Below are positions 7,925 through 16,197 of a stretch of DNA of 59,329 bases, in pieces. The DNA lies in the IMG/VR virus record IMGVR_UViG_3300009034_000040, positions 1 through 59,329 of that record; one strand, 5' to 3'. Both the position numbers and the translations under genes were made by a program. Each line of letters starts with the position of its first letter. Position 1 is the first letter of the stretch. Under the pieces are notes generated by a model. That model saw only the letters and a program-made list of their open reading frames with translations. It made no database searches and was not told where the DNA came from. The stretch comes from a virus.

Positions 7925-8659
7925 TTAACCATTCTTAACTATCGCTATTCCTAAACTATCTCCTGGGAAATATAACCTTTCTATTTCTTCAATCCTAGCT
8001 AGTAAGTCTACTCGTCTTCTAGCTGGATCAATACCAACCCTTATATCTAACATCCCGTAGTCTCCTGCTCCTATAGGCGTAGTTCCGTGCATTACAGCAT
8101 CTAATACTTTTAATGCTACCTTAAGAGTACACCATTCACCAATTATATCAGTACTGAGATTCCATCCGTAACTATATGTCATCTTAACTTTCTGATAACC
8201 TGTGTAAGGAGTATTCTGGTAGAAATACAAAGCAAATCCTAAATACTGATCAGTCTTAGTATTCCTCTTTAATATTATATAACTATCTCCACTACCTGGT
8301 CCTTCGGTTAAGGCTTCCCAATCCGGTTCTGCTGTATAGTCTGCTGTATTTCTACTTAATGAAGTAATGCTAATTATAGGTAAGTAGGGAGGAATAACAA
8401 CTCTATTAGAAATCTCTGCAAATCGTTTACCAGTAATAGCGTATAACCAAGCAATCGTGTTCTTAGCTGGCCAGTCTAACCTAGCTGGTACATCTACTGT
8501 CTGATCCGTAGCTGTATAACTACCTAAGTTCCTAGCGTCAGCATCAGCTTCTATTTCTGTAATCCAAGTAGCTACTTCTGTTGTGCTAGGACTTGTAGTA
8601 GCATCTATATCGAATTGTATAAGACCCTCAATTTTTGCCTCAGTTACATAAGTTCCCAT
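7925..8659 (-). CDS. Head-tail connector (adaptor)-like protein
   Basis: The 244-residue product begins with a segment like the YVTEAKIEGLI start of phage connector proteins, in which helices ring the portal exit. A beta-rich insert follows, then a WCTLKVALKVLDA helix and a C-terminal LARIEEIERLY helix. It is the first of the connector genes and follows the LamG gene. In related viruses this protein binds the portal and receives the stopper. Confidence 0.55.
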   Translation of the reverse strand: MGTYVTEAKIEGLIQFDIDATTSPSTTEVATWITEIEADADARNLGSYTATDQTVDVPARLDWPAKNTIAWLYAITGKRFAEISNRVVIPPYLPIISITSLSRNTADYTAEPDWEALTEGPGSGDSYIILKRNTKTDQYLGFALYFYQNTPYTGYQKVKMTYSYGWNLSTDIIGEWCTLKVALKVLDAVMHGTTPIGAGDYGMLDIRVGIDPARRRVDLLARIEEIERLYFPGDSLGIAIVKNG

Positions 8660-8663
8660 TTAA

Positions 8664-9305
8664 TTACCTTCCATAGTTATATAAATCTTTAACTTCTTGA
8701 GCAGATAATACTTTAGTAAAAAGCATTACTTCATCAATAACCCCGTCAAACCAGTGTGTACTCTCATTTCTAGCCCCAATATTCATCCAACTAGATGTAT
8801 CATGTCGTCCTATAATTTGTTGTAAAGGTGTAATGTCATTTGCAGGTTTAATCCAAGCAAATACAGATATTCTATTATGAGGTGCATTAGCGTCACTACC
8901 TTGTCCAGTATGAGAACCATCATTTACCCCATTAAGGTAGAAATCCAATGTTCCTCCTCGTTTATTAGTGAACCCTACAAACTGCCATTCATCTAAAGAA
9001 AGATTAGTGTCTGCTGCAACCCAAGAGGTAACTTGAGCACCTAACTTACCAGTACCAACTGCACCTGGATTAATAGCGAAGTAGAATGAGTTAAAGATTG
9101 ATTCTACCCTTATATAAGCACTTGAACCATCAAAATTTAAAGCCTTACCAAATCCAGATTTACCAGAAACCCATGTAGCATTAGTAATACTACCGTTAGA
9201 ATTAACTCCATGCGTAATACTACCACTACCTTCATCAAAAGGTAAATACAATAATAATCCTTTCTTTAAAGATAATGATGCTCTTCTAATGCTACTCCAT
9301 CTCAA
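8664..9305 (-). CDS. LamG/concanavalin-like lectin virion protein
   Basis: The 213-residue product shows the LamG pattern: LLLYLPFDEGSG at the start, FGKALNFDG, then DEWQFVGFTN, TLDFYLNGV, and the closing WFDGVIDEVMLFTKVLS-like end. This fold binds sugars and is common on virus surfaces. The central order is slightly permuted, with FAWIKPAND appearing after the ligand-loop strands. TTG at 9305 overlaps the TGA of the preceding gene. It probably decorates the head or neck. Confidence 0.8.
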   Translation of the reverse strand: MRWSSIRRASLSLKKGLLLYLPFDEGSGSITHGVNSNGSITNATWVSGKSGFGKALNFDGSSAYIRVESIFNSFYFAINPGAVGTGKLGAQVTSWVAADTNLSLDEWQFVGFTNKRGGTLDFYLNGVNDGSHTGQGSDANAPHNRISVFAWIKPANDITPLQQIIGRHDTSSWMNIGARNESTHWFDGVIDEVMLFTKVLSAQEVKDLYNYGR

Positions 9306-9649
9306 GGTTTGAACTGTCCTGTAATGCTCATTGTAAAGCTAGGATTAGTTCCCCCTATTGTACAACTAACTCTTAAGTAATGACCAAAGTTAGTAATCCT
9401 AGCATAGTCTCTTCCTGCTGCTGTTTTCTGAGCAAAACTAGTTAAAGTATGCCAATCATCAGCTGCATCATCCTTAATCTGAACTGAAACATCTAATGTA
9501 GGACTTGTACCAGTTACCGTATCAATCTCCAAGAATATTACTCCCTCAGTAAACACTTCACCACTAAACTCTTCACTGTTAAAGGTAGCTGTTTTAGCTG
9601 CTAAAGCAACAAATGGAATTCTATTACCGTGTGATCCTCTACTACTCAT
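9302..9649 (-). CDS. Beta-sandwich virion decoration protein
   Basis: The 115-residue, strand-rich product has a PTLDVSVQIKDD / WHTLTSF pattern that phage head-fibre or Ig-like discoid proteins share. The ATG is preceded by AAAAGGAGG. It lies between very small head genes and the LamG gene. A decoration role is inferred from context. Confidence 0.5.
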   Translation of the reverse strand: MSSRGSHGNRIPFVALAAKTATFNSEEFSGEVFTEGVIFLEIDTVTGTSPTLDVSVQIKDDAADDWHTLTSFAQKTAAGRDYARITNFGHYLRVSCTIGGTNPSFTMSITGQFKP

Positions 9650-9668
9650 TTTTAAACCTCCTTTTTAA

Positions 9669-9851
9669 CTATGGTTCGTATACACAAATGCAATGCCAGA
9701 ACCCTTGATAATGTTCTATAGAAATCTCGTAAACTGTATGACTAGTACCAATACTAAGAGCATCTAACCAAGTCTCTATAGCTGTTGCTAATGCTGTATC
9801 ACTTAGGTTATCTGCCACAGAAGTCTTTGATACTTTAAAATCTCTAGCCAT
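9669..9851 (-). CDS. Small virion-region protein, 60 residues
   Basis: A compact 60-residue product with a central helix (ALATAIETWLDAL) followed by two strands ending in HCICVYEP. Similar strand-helix-strand mini-proteins occur in archaeal virus structural clusters. ATG start after an AGGAGGT-like site. Function unknown. Confidence 0.55.
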   Translation of the reverse strand: MARDFKVSKTSVADNLSDTALATAIETWLDALSIGTSHTVYEISIEHYQGFWHCICVYEP

Positions 9852-9862
9852 TACTTAACCTC

Positions 9863-10075
9863 CTAAATCTCATCTAATCTTATTTCCTTTACATCATGGC
9901 TCTGTAACCACGAAGCAATCTTACGTATTAATAGTAAGAAATCTGTGTAAGTCTGTACTCCTAAACCTCTAACATAATCAAAATCAGTCTCGTCTTCTAA
10001 AGCACCGCTTTCTCTAATTATTACACTACCTATAGAATTATCGTCATATTTAATTCTAATTCTAGTATCAGTCAA
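9863..10075 (-). CDS. Small protein, 70 residues
   Basis: An acidic 70-residue product, strands first (IRIKYDDNSIGSVII) and a helix (FLLLIRKIASWLQ) near the end. It starts with TTG at 10075 right at the TAA of the gene before. It belongs to the chain of small genes after the capsid cluster. I do not recognise it. Confidence 0.5.
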   Translation of the reverse strand: MTDTRIRIKYDDNSIGSVIIRESGALEDETDFDYVRGLGVQTYTDFLLLIRKIASWLQSHDVKEIRLDEI

Positions 10076-10261
10076 TTAAATCACTTCCAAATACTTTAAA
10101 GCTATACCCAATACAGTAATGAAAGAACCAGCTGCAAAGAGCGTTTGAATCCAATACCCTGTCTTTAACCAACCTACATCTACTTCTAGCTTATCAACCT
10201 TAGTTTGTAACTTATCAACTTTCATGTGAAGAGTTGGATTGTGCTTCTCTCTCTTACCCAC
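10076..10261 (-). CDS. Coiled-coil plus membrane-segment protein (XhlA-like)
   Basis: The 61-residue product has a short coiled coil built from repeated KVDKLQ/KVDKLE heptads (residues 14-32) and one transmembrane helix near the C-terminus. Phage XhlA/hemolysin-type lysis accessory proteins and small holin partners have the same plan. It starts with GTG at 10261. Lysis-related function is a suggestion only. Confidence 0.55.
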   Translation of the reverse strand: MGKREKHNPTLHMKVDKLQTKVDKLEVDVGWLKTGYWIQTLFAAGSFITVLGIALKYLEVI

Positions 10262-10266
10262 CTATA

Positions 10267-10530
10267 TCACGTTCCTGTCACTCTTACTTTTAATATATCC
10301 TCATCTGAACCTTGATCTTCTATAGTTATTACTTCAGAACCATCAGTCCATGTAGCATTAACCTTTACATCAGTTGTTATATCTATAACATCAGCCCAAT
10401 AAATATGATTAAGCCAATTACCGACATCTAGATTACCAGCAGTACTACCACTCTGAACTAGCGTAAAGAATAATTCCTTAATTCCTCCACCTAATCCAAT
10501 AATCTTCTCAAAGGTTATAGTTATAGCCAT
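10267..10530 (-). CDS. Small beta-rich protein, 87 residues
   Basis: The product begins with a strand and a glycine-rich turn (IIGLGGGIKELFF) and continues with alternating strands. It starts at ATG 10530 with an AGGTGG site upstream. It sits in the post-capsid block of small structural-type genes. Family unknown. Confidence 0.5.
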   Translation of the reverse strand: MAITITFEKIIGLGGGIKELFFTLVQSGSTAGNLDVGNWLNHIYWADVIDITTDVKVNATWTDGSEVITIEDQGSDEDILKVRVTGT

Positions 10531-10553
10531 GACTTCACCACCTAACTCTAATA

Positions 10554-10928
10554 TTAAACCTTCTTCTTTTCTTTATCTTCCTTAACCTTTACTTCTTCAG
10601 CATTAGCTATCCTCTTACAAAGCTCTACCTCATTCAATCCGAAACCGCTAAAAGCGTTAAATCCCTTATCTACTATTGCAAACTTAGCATCCTCTAAAAG
10701 AACATAACCTCTCTTAGGATACTCCTTTACTTGAGCCTTGATATCCTCTATAATCCTTGCTGCTTCTAATAGTTGAGGCATACTTAGTCTTTGACTAGTC
10801 ATCTGACCAGTAGCTAATACAACGTTCTCTATAGATGTCACCACATCGTAAGGTACTCTTTGTTTACCTTCTGCTGTAGGTACTTCTATAGTATATGACT
10901 TAATATTTATCTTCTTCAACAACACCAA
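10554..10928 (-). CDS. Uncharacterised 120-residue head-region protein
   Basis: The product has an N-terminal strand region, a helical middle (MPQLLEAARIIEDIKAQ) and a lysine-rich C-terminus. Several candidate TTG/GTG starts cluster at 10919-10928 just after a GGAGG site, so the true start is uncertain by a few codons. Function unknown. Confidence 0.5.
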   Translation of the reverse strand: MVLLKKINIKSYTIEVPTAEGKQRVPYDVVTSIENVVLATGQMTSQRLSMPQLLEAARIIEDIKAQVKEYPKRGYVLLEDAKFAIVDKGFNAFSGFGLNEVELCKRIANAEEVKVKEDKEKKKV

Positions 10929-10961
10929 CCTCCAATTTGTTTATACCGTAAACTAACTTAC

Positions 10962-11108
10962 TTAGATAGTAAACGGCATTCCTTTAACTATGTCCCCTTG
11001 TTTCTTACAGTATGGACACTCTATACCTTTACTCTTAGCCCATACCTTCTCACAGATAGGACATTCATACATCTCTTTTAGTTTCTTCTTTTTAGCCTTC
11101 TTAGGCAA
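10962..11108 (-). CDS. Zinc-ribbon microprotein, 48 residues
   Basis: A short frame starting with TTG at 11108, eight bases after AAGGAG. The lysine-rich N-terminus is followed by CPIC and CPYC pairs nine residues apart, a classical zinc ribbon. It is one of many such microproteins in this genome. Confidence 0.65.
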   Translation of the reverse strand: MPKKAKKKKLKEMYECPICEKVWAKSKGIECPYCKKQGDIVKGMPFTI

Positions 11109-11187
11109 TTATCTCACTCCTTTTTCTCTTACTATTATTTATTACTTCAGACTTTATTAAATATTCCCTTATTAGGGATGGAAACTT

Positions 11188-11207
11188 AAAAAAAGGTTTA
11201 CCAACCT
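11188..11207 (-). terminator. Hairpin plus T-tract after the fibre-like gene
   Basis: On the minus strand AGGTT GGTA AACCT forms a five-pair hairpin followed directly by a run of seven T. It lies 14 bases after the stop at 11221. A second short palindrome TCCCT-TATT-AGGGA lies just downstream at about 11164-11177. In archaea the T-run alone can stop transcription. No gene is seen between 11109 and 11220 apart from this. Confidence 0.55.
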
Positions 11208-11220
11208 ATAAATTTTAAAT

Positions 11221-12747
11221 CTAAGCTCCGTTTTTCTTAGTATCGAATATCGGTATGTAGTATGGAGTACCACCTAAGTCTATAGTAATATATCCATCAC
11301 AATCCACATCTGCACCCGCCGTAGTTGATAGATCACCTGAAGCAAATGGATTGCAGTTACTCGCTATAGTTCTATTGAATGAGAATAGGTTAGTAGCTAT
11401 ACCACCACCAGATTGATCTTGGAATCTAAATATAGCATCTGCATAAGTAGTTGTCAATGAACCTGATTTATATAATCTAAACCAATAGAGATCTCCACCC
11501 ATTGTAGTACCAGCGTTAAATGATTGCCATATATCTACGTTTACTGCTATAGCACCAGCTGCTTGTGTCAAATCATTCTCTAAATCTTCAAGTTTAACTT
11601 CAATTCCCTGAATAGTTCCACCTGTTAGTTGTGCTGAAGCTCCTTTGATACCCATATTCACCTGTATTCCACACATACTATAAACATCATAAGTACTAGC
11701 TCCGTAAGTATGAACTTGCAATGTTATTAGATTCCCTACAGTCATGTCAGCGTCATTATCACCTTCAAGTCTGAATTTAATCATTCCTTTAGAAACATCT
11801 ACCTTAGTTGTCTCAACTAGAATTTCTATGAATTCATCTGCTCCATCCCATTGCACATCATCTCCCCAATCCCCTATCTTAAGGAATTTAGGACACGTGT
11901 AAGTAGTACCGTCAAGTCCAAAGGTTATAGCACAAGTAGAAATATTACCTGTAAAAGCAATTCCTGTAGTTATAGTTCCGATATCTATAGCAGTTGTACA
12001 CATACTGTCTCCTAAGTCTATTCCTGTATCAAAAGCTGTGCCTGTCCAGATAGCACTATTAACAAATGCTATTCCAGCAGTCGTAGTAATAGCACCAGTC
12101 TCTAAAGGTAAATGTATCGCTATACCATGATAAGTACCCGTCCAAGCAACCGTAGCCTTACCAGCTATAAATAACCCACATGCACCATAACTAGTTCCAT
12201 CTCCTAAAGTAACTGCTCCACTACCTCTAGACTCTGTTCTAATCTCTAGACCTATAATACCGTAACTACTAGTATACTCTAAATATTTGCCTAAGTATGT
12301 TTCTCCACCAGTCATGATAGTACACAAATACATTCCATGCATTACACCGTCAAGAGAACCATCAGCTCTACACTGAACCCTAGCTGCTCTAATGTCGGCG
12401 TTTCTTTCTCCACCAACCGCTACTTGATAGTCATGAGTTAACTTAAAGAATACGTCCATAGCGTACATGTGCTTTGCTGTAGTTATATCATCAGCGTAAG
12501 CACCTGTCTCTGCATATACACCAAAGAGTGCTACGTCTTGTGTATCGTTATAAACTCTCTCAGCTAAATCGTAGCAGTAAACAGCTAGTAAATCTTTCTC
12601 TTGATCAATGTTTACTGGATCACATGACAAGTAACTCTTGTGAGGAAGGTTCATAGTAAATCCGTATTTATCAAGTGAATGACCACCACTAAGGTAAGGA
12701 CATCCAACTCGTGAATGTGCTGTTGCGATTTCTGTTATATCAGCCAT
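11221..12747 (-). CDS. Fibre- or spike-like virion protein
   Basis: The 508-residue product is rich in glycine, threonine and short beta strands, with repeated TGIAF/TAIDIG-type strands in the centre that suggest a beta-helical or trimeric fibre fold. It is the gene right after the major capsid protein, separated from it by three hairpins, so high expression and a place on the capsid surface are plausible. The N-terminal 40 residues (VGCPYLSGGH) are less repetitive and may be the anchor. I cannot name the family. Confidence 0.55.
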   Translation of the reverse strand: MADITEIATAHSRVGCPYLSGGHSLDKYGFTMNLPHKSYLSCDPVNIDQEKDLLAVYCYDLAERVYNDTQDVALFGVYAETGAYADDITTAKHMYAMDVFFKLTHDYQVAVGGERNADIRAARVQCRADGSLDGVMHGMYLCTIMTGGETYLGKYLEYTSSYGIIGLEIRTESRGSGAVTLGDGTSYGACGLFIAGKATVAWTGTYHGIAIHLPLETGAITTTAGIAFVNSAIWTGTAFDTGIDLGDSMCTTAIDIGTITTGIAFTGNISTCAITFGLDGTTYTCPKFLKIGDWGDDVQWDGADEFIEILVETTKVDVSKGMIKFRLEGDNDADMTVGNLITLQVHTYGASTYDVYSMCGIQVNMGIKGASAQLTGGTIQGIEVKLEDLENDLTQAAGAIAVNVDIWQSFNAGTTMGGDLYWFRLYKSGSLTTTYADAIFRFQDQSGGGIATNLFSFNRTIASNCNPFASGDLSTTAGADVDCDGYITIDLGGTPYYIPIFDTKKNGA

Positions 12748-12773
12748 TTAATTACACCTCTTTTATAGTTTAT

Positions 12774-12845
12774 ACTCCTATTGTAGGAGTGGTATTCCCT
12801 CCCGAAAAATAACAGAGGGAATATGAAGAGTTCTATTGAACTCTT
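12774..12845 (-). promoter_or_regulatory. Three tandem hairpins between capsid gene and fibre-like gene
   Basis: Three perfect inverted repeats follow each other: 12826-12845 (8 pairs, 4-base loop), 12794-12822 (8 pairs, 13-base loop) and 12774-12790 (7 pairs, 3-base loop). They fill most of the gap between the capsid stop and the next start. They may end or attenuate the capsid transcript, or protect its 3' end after processing. No T-tract follows any of them, which argues against simple termination. Confidence 0.6.
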
Positions 12846-12852
12846 AAAAGAC

Positions 12853-13968
12853 CTACTTAAGGTCTACTAGTTTTCCATGTGCGTCAAACCTATAAGCCCG
12901 AAGCTCTGCCATCGTATCGTACATTCCTTCAATAGCATATAGCGATCTGTAAAGGAACCCTGCTCCTCTACCTGTCTCAGAATACGTAGTTGGTTTAGCT
13001 ATTGCTAGTTTCAAGTAGTCTGTATCTAGGAAGTAAATAGTTCCCAGTGTATCCTGTAGTTCACAGTGTTGACTAGGAATGATAGGTATACCAAAGTAAG
13101 TAGCAACCATGAACCCTGCCTCTACACCACCAGGTGCAAAGCTTCGTACTCCACCAAAGGTAGGTACTACACGTGCAGCATCCATGAATCTACGTTCAGC
13201 CTCTAGCAACTGTTGCCACCTCATCAAAGTATTAGTTCTTGTAACTATTACTTTTGGTTGACCACCGTTATCTAGAACGTTCTGGTACACAGTATCTATC
13301 AATGTCAAGGTTAGATCTCTATCTGTGTTGTCGTTCTCATTAACGTAAGCATCCCATGCAGTTCCAGTAGAACGTGCTGTATTACCGTAGATATTTGCAT
13401 CAGTAGATGCTGTACATCGGTTAGCTCCTTCCTCATTACTAGAAACCACACGGTCAATAGTCTCAAAGTTAGTTCCTGCTGGATCGTCATCTACGTCTTC
13501 ACCTAGAGCTTTGTTAATACAGAAAGCATGCTCTTTAGCTATTTCTTCTCTATAGAATGGAAGCAAATCAATAGCATCGTCTATTCCACCAAGGAACTCT
13601 GCTAATTCACCTATATCGAATGTATGTGCCATCCTCTTAGGCTTAGCACTTACTTGAACAAAGGTTAGTGTTAGAGGATCCGGTACTGCTCCACCAGTTG
13701 TAGATTCACTAACTCCTCCACCAGCTGTATGAGCAGCAGTAGTAAGTACACGCCAACCTGTCTTTACCCAAGGTTCCTTAGGTAATAGAGCAAATATATT
13801 AGCTTCTAGATTAAGCCAACTCCAAGCTTTCTTACCGTATATAGGTTCCCAATGAGTACCTGAACCAGCTGCTTCCGATACCTCAACTGCCTTACGAAGC
13901 ATATTAGTACCTGGATAGTAGTAGGCCATCATTTCTTCCATCGTTTGGAAGGTTCTTAGTTTTTGCAT
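12853..13968 (-). CDS. Major capsid protein, HK97 fold
   Basis: The 371-residue product follows prohead protease and scaffold genes, the standard order. Its sequence fits HK97-type capsid proteins: an N-terminal arm, an E-loop region (KTGWRVLTTAAHTAGGGVSE), a spine helix (ELAEFLGGIDDAIDLLPFYREEIAKE), P-domain strands and an A-domain segment (YFGIPIIPSQH) near the end. An EEGAN-containing insert lies in the middle. It starts at ATG 13968 behind AGGAGAGAG and ends with TAG. Confidence 0.85.
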   Translation of the reverse strand: MQKLRTFQTMEEMMAYYYPGTNMLRKAVEVSEAAGSGTHWEPIYGKKAWSWLNLEANIFALLPKEPWVKTGWRVLTTAAHTAGGGVSESTTGGAVPDPLTLTFVQVSAKPKRMAHTFDIGELAEFLGGIDDAIDLLPFYREEIAKEHAFCINKALGEDVDDDPAGTNFETIDRVVSSNEEGANRCTASTDANIYGNTARSTGTAWDAYVNENDNTDRDLTLTLIDTVYQNVLDNGGQPKVIVTRTNTLMRWQQLLEAERRFMDAARVVPTFGGVRSFAPGGVEAGFMVATYFGIPIIPSQHCELQDTLGTIYFLDTDYLKLAIAKPTTYSETGRGAGFLYRSLYAIEGMYDTMAELRAYRFDAHGKLVDLK

Positions 13969-13980
13969 TTCTCTCTCCTA

Positions 13981-14541
13981 CTATGCTCCACGTGCTTTAG
14001 CCCGTCTATGTATTTCTGCCCAAGGCATATCGTGTATTGCTTCTAAAGATAGTCCTTTATCCGCTTTAACAATCTTACTTCGTTTCTCAGCTGGTATCTC
14101 AACTAGACGTTTACTTATTTCTTTTTGAACTGCGTTCTCTATCATCTTCTCATACGGACGCTTCTCTGGTTCTTTCTCTTGCTTCTCTTTATCTTCTTCA
14201 TCTTCTTCTGGTTTCTCTTGTTTCTTCTTTTCCTCTTCCTCTTCTTTAGGAGGCTTAGGATATTTATCTTGTTTCTTTTCTTCTTCCTTAGGATATTTCT
14301 CAGGTTCTTTAGCTTGTTTCTTAGTTTCGTCTTCTTCCTCTTCAGGTTTCTTTTCTTGTTTCTTCTCTTCTTTAGGTTTCTTGTCTTCCTCTTCTTTCTC
14401 TTGCTTTCTCATCTCAAGATCACGTGTCAAAAGGTCAGCAACTTTATTTAGTATAGCACCAAATTCAACTGCCCATTGCGGACTGTCAGATTTCTTCTTC
14501 TCTTCTTCCTCTTCTGGCTTCTTAGGTTTTTCTTCTGGCAT
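13981..14541 (-). CDS. Scaffold protein, lysine/glutamate-rich
   Basis: The 186-residue product is dominated by a low-complexity tract of lysine, glutamate and proline (about residues 45-130) between a short helical N-terminus (WAVEFGAILNKVADLLTRDL) and a basic, helical C-terminus (IHDMPWAEIHRRAKARG). Scaffold proteins of HK97-like viruses are charged, helical and encoded between protease and capsid, as here. The C-terminal helix is the likely capsid-binding end. Two consecutive TAG stops end the gene. Confidence 0.7.
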   Translation of the reverse strand: MPEEKPKKPEEEEEKKKSDSPQWAVEFGAILNKVADLLTRDLEMRKQEKEEEDKKPKEEKKQEKKPEEEEDETKKQAKEPEKYPKEEEKKQDKYPKPPKEEEEEKKKQEKPEEDEEDKEKQEKEPEKRPYEKMIENAVQKEISKRLVEIPAEKRSKIVKADKGLSLEAIHDMPWAEIHRRAKARGA

Positions 14542-14578
14542 TCAATCTCTCTCCTATATTTATTTCTATATTACTCAT

Positions 14579-15736
14579 TTAGAGTAAGTGTGACAGAGCA
14601 ATATCTAACTCCTTTAATTTACTCTTAATAATAACCTTATTAACTGGACAACTAGATATCGAAACATTTATTGATTCCAATATTGCCTTTATCTTTTCTA
14701 AAGAGACTAATGATATATCAAAGTCTGCTTTCTTTCTTTCTTCTTCCTCTTCGTAAGGGCAAGGTTTCATAACCATTTCTTTCTTCTTTAAAGGTGATCT
14801 CAAAATTACTAAATCATGGAGATCGTAATAATCTGTAAATGGTCCTAAACCTGAAGGTTCGTGTATAATATGAATATCATTCCAAAGATCTAATCTGCCT
14901 TGTTTTCTAAGTTCATTATAGATTCTAGTCTGAATAGCTCTATCTATAAATGAACCTTTCTTAGCTGTAATTAAAAGATCGAAGTCATGTCCTTTACCTA
15001 ATTCAGCTGTGCTTCCTGCTAGTTTAGTGACCCCTGGACTAATAATCATGTTAGGAAGTGTATCTGATAGTTCAGCTAGTTTTCTTAATCTCTCTCCCTT
15101 AAGAATCTTAAACACTGAAGGTTGATTAGCTGGTCTATCAACAATAGCTACTTCATGAAGCTCCATCTTTTCAATACGTGTAAAACACTTACCTTCGCAG
15201 ACCGTACTAGAAGCTAGTGCTTCACCACCAATACTAAAGCCAGTGTATCTCCCGTCTTCTATTCCTTGCCAGGTTTGTTTTCCTTTTTCAATGTCTTGTC
15301 GTATTTCCCCAACAATGAAAAGACCGTTATCATCTACACCACTTTTCCAAATCTGTTTATCACTGTCTTCGTACTTATCTAGAATCTTAAATACAGGAAT
15401 GTTAGTATGCATTAAAGAACCAAAGTAGAAATCTTTATTTTTCTTAAAGTCTACCCAAGCTTCTTTAAGTACTGGTATAGGAATTAACTCGTTCTGTGAA
15501 TCTATTACCTCTACAGAAGCATAACCAGCTATGATGTTTCTCCCTTGATCCTTAAACTTCTTAGCTATAGGAAAGGAGAACACCCAAGGTGTCTGTATTT
15601 CTGGTTTAGGTAACTGATCTAACAACGTCTGTACTATATCACTTTTAAATATCTCTTTTCCCTCATTGAGAGGGTTAGACCCAGTAGCAAGGGTGTCTGG
15701 TTCATTACTACTGAGTCCACAAGAACAAGACGACAT
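14579..15736 (-). CDS. Prohead protease (XkdF-like) fused to a nucleotidyltransferase-like domain
   Basis: Residues 50-210 match XkdF-type prohead serine proteases: GYASVEVIDSQ, a SLMHTN segment with a candidate catalytic histidine (about 110), TGFSIGGEAL with a candidate serine (about 168) and the diagnostic LHEVAIVDRPAN. Residues 235-315 are unexpected: AGSTAELGKGHDFDLLI has the GS and DxD spacing of pol-beta-type nucleotidyltransferases, with a further NDIHII strand that could give the third acid. The last 60 residues are helical. The gene starts at ATG 15736, diverges from the plus-strand regulator cassette, and has an inverted repeat over its ribosome site. The protease processes the prohead; the extra domain has no known role there. 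Confidence 0.75.
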   Translation of the reverse strand: MSSCSCGLSSNEPDTLATGSNPLNEGKEIFKSDIVQTLLDQLPKPEIQTPWVFSFPIAKKFKDQGRNIIAGYASVEVIDSQNELIPIPVLKEAWVDFKKNKDFYFGSLMHTNIPVFKILDKYEDSDKQIWKSGVDDNGLFIVGEIRQDIEKGKQTWQGIEDGRYTGFSIGGEALASSTVCEGKCFTRIEKMELHEVAIVDRPANQPSVFKILKGERLRKLAELSDTLPNMIISPGVTKLAGSTAELGKGHDFDLLITAKKGSFIDRAIQTRIYNELRKQGRLDLWNDIHIIHEPSGLGPFTDYYDLHDLVILRSPLKKKEMVMKPCPYEEEEERKKADFDISLVSLEKIKAILESINVSISSCPVNKVIIKSKLKELDIALSHLL

Positions 15737-15743
15737 GCATACC

Positions 15744-15768
15744 CTCTATTGACTAATACTTAATAGAG
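15744..15768. promoter_or_regulatory. Inverted repeat, candidate operator
   Basis: CTCTATT and AATAGAG, seven perfect pairs, are separated by 11 bases. The repeat covers the leader and ribosome site of the prohead protease gene. An AT-rich TATA-like element (minus strand AAATATAAATAA) lies just upstream at about 15779-15790. Its CTATT/AATAG core is shared with the repeat at 15844-15858. Confidence 0.5.
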
Positions 15769-15843
15769 TAATTCCTAGTTATTTATATTTGATAGTTTAT
15801 TCTTTAAAATTTAAAATTAGTAAAACTTATTAAGGAGTATTAA

Positions 15844-15858
15844 CTATTTAAATAATAG
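15844..15858. promoter_or_regulatory. Inverted repeat before the plus-strand cassette, candidate operator
   Basis: CTATT TAAAT AATAG is a five-pair inverted repeat just upstream of the ribosome site (GAAGGA) of the first plus-strand gene. TATA-like AT-rich sequence lies upstream at about 15803-15820. With the repeat at 15744 it brackets the divergent promoter region, as expected for autoregulation by ribbon-helix-helix proteins. Confidence 0.45.
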
Positions 15859-15869
15859 AAGGAATTTAA

Positions 15870-16025
15870 TTGGAAAAGAAAATTAAAGGCTTCAAGATAG
15901 ATGAAAAACTATGGAATACATTTAAAGCTCATTGTCTACTAAAAGGTATCAGTGTTGAAGAAGAATTAACTTCCTTAATCAAAGAGGTAATTAAAAATGA
16001 TCCGAACATTATTAAGAAAACTTAG
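15870..16025 (+). CDS. Ribbon-helix-helix-like DNA-binding protein 1
   Basis: The 51-residue product starts with TTG at 15870. It has the ribbon-helix-helix layout: a short strand (KGFKIDEKLW), a helix (FKAHCLLKG), a turn and a second helix (VEEELTSLIKEVI). It opens the only plus-strand operon of the window and overlaps the next gene. Such proteins bind DNA as dimers and often repress nearby promoters. Confidence 0.6.
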   Translation: MEKKIKGFKIDEKLWNTFKAHCLLKGISVEEELTSLIKEVIKNDPNIIKKT

Positions 16026-16197
16026 AATCTTAAAATCTAAAGTACCAAAACACACTAAGAAATTTGTAGGGTTTGATTGTAATTATAAACTCTATAAGCA
16101 ATGGAGAATACGATGTATAAATAAAAACTTAAGAACAGGACATGAACTAGAACGCTTAATCAAGGAGGAACTTAAACGTGAAAGATACGAAGAGTAA
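15997..16197 (+). CDS. Ribbon-helix-helix-like DNA-binding protein 2
   Basis: The 66-residue product has a basic N-terminal extension, then the strand-helix-helix plan VGFDCNYKLYKQWRIRCI ... TGHELERLIKEEL. The pattern parallels the genes on both sides, suggesting tandem duplication and divergence. ATG start, overlapping gene 1 by 29 bases in another frame. Confidence 0.6.
   Translation: MIRTLLRKLRILKSKVPKHTKKFVGFDCNYKLYKQWRIRCINKNLRTGHELERLIKEELKRERYEE

Noticed and set aside
13968-13983. Scaffold and capsid genes are in the same frame, separated by TAG TAG.
   Set aside because: Two stops in a row and a good ribosome site before the capsid ATG argue for separate proteins.
14125-14451. Plus-strand frame of 108 phenylalanine/leucine-rich codons.
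   Set aside because: It is the antisense of the lysine/glutamate-rich scaffold tract; no ribosome site or family.
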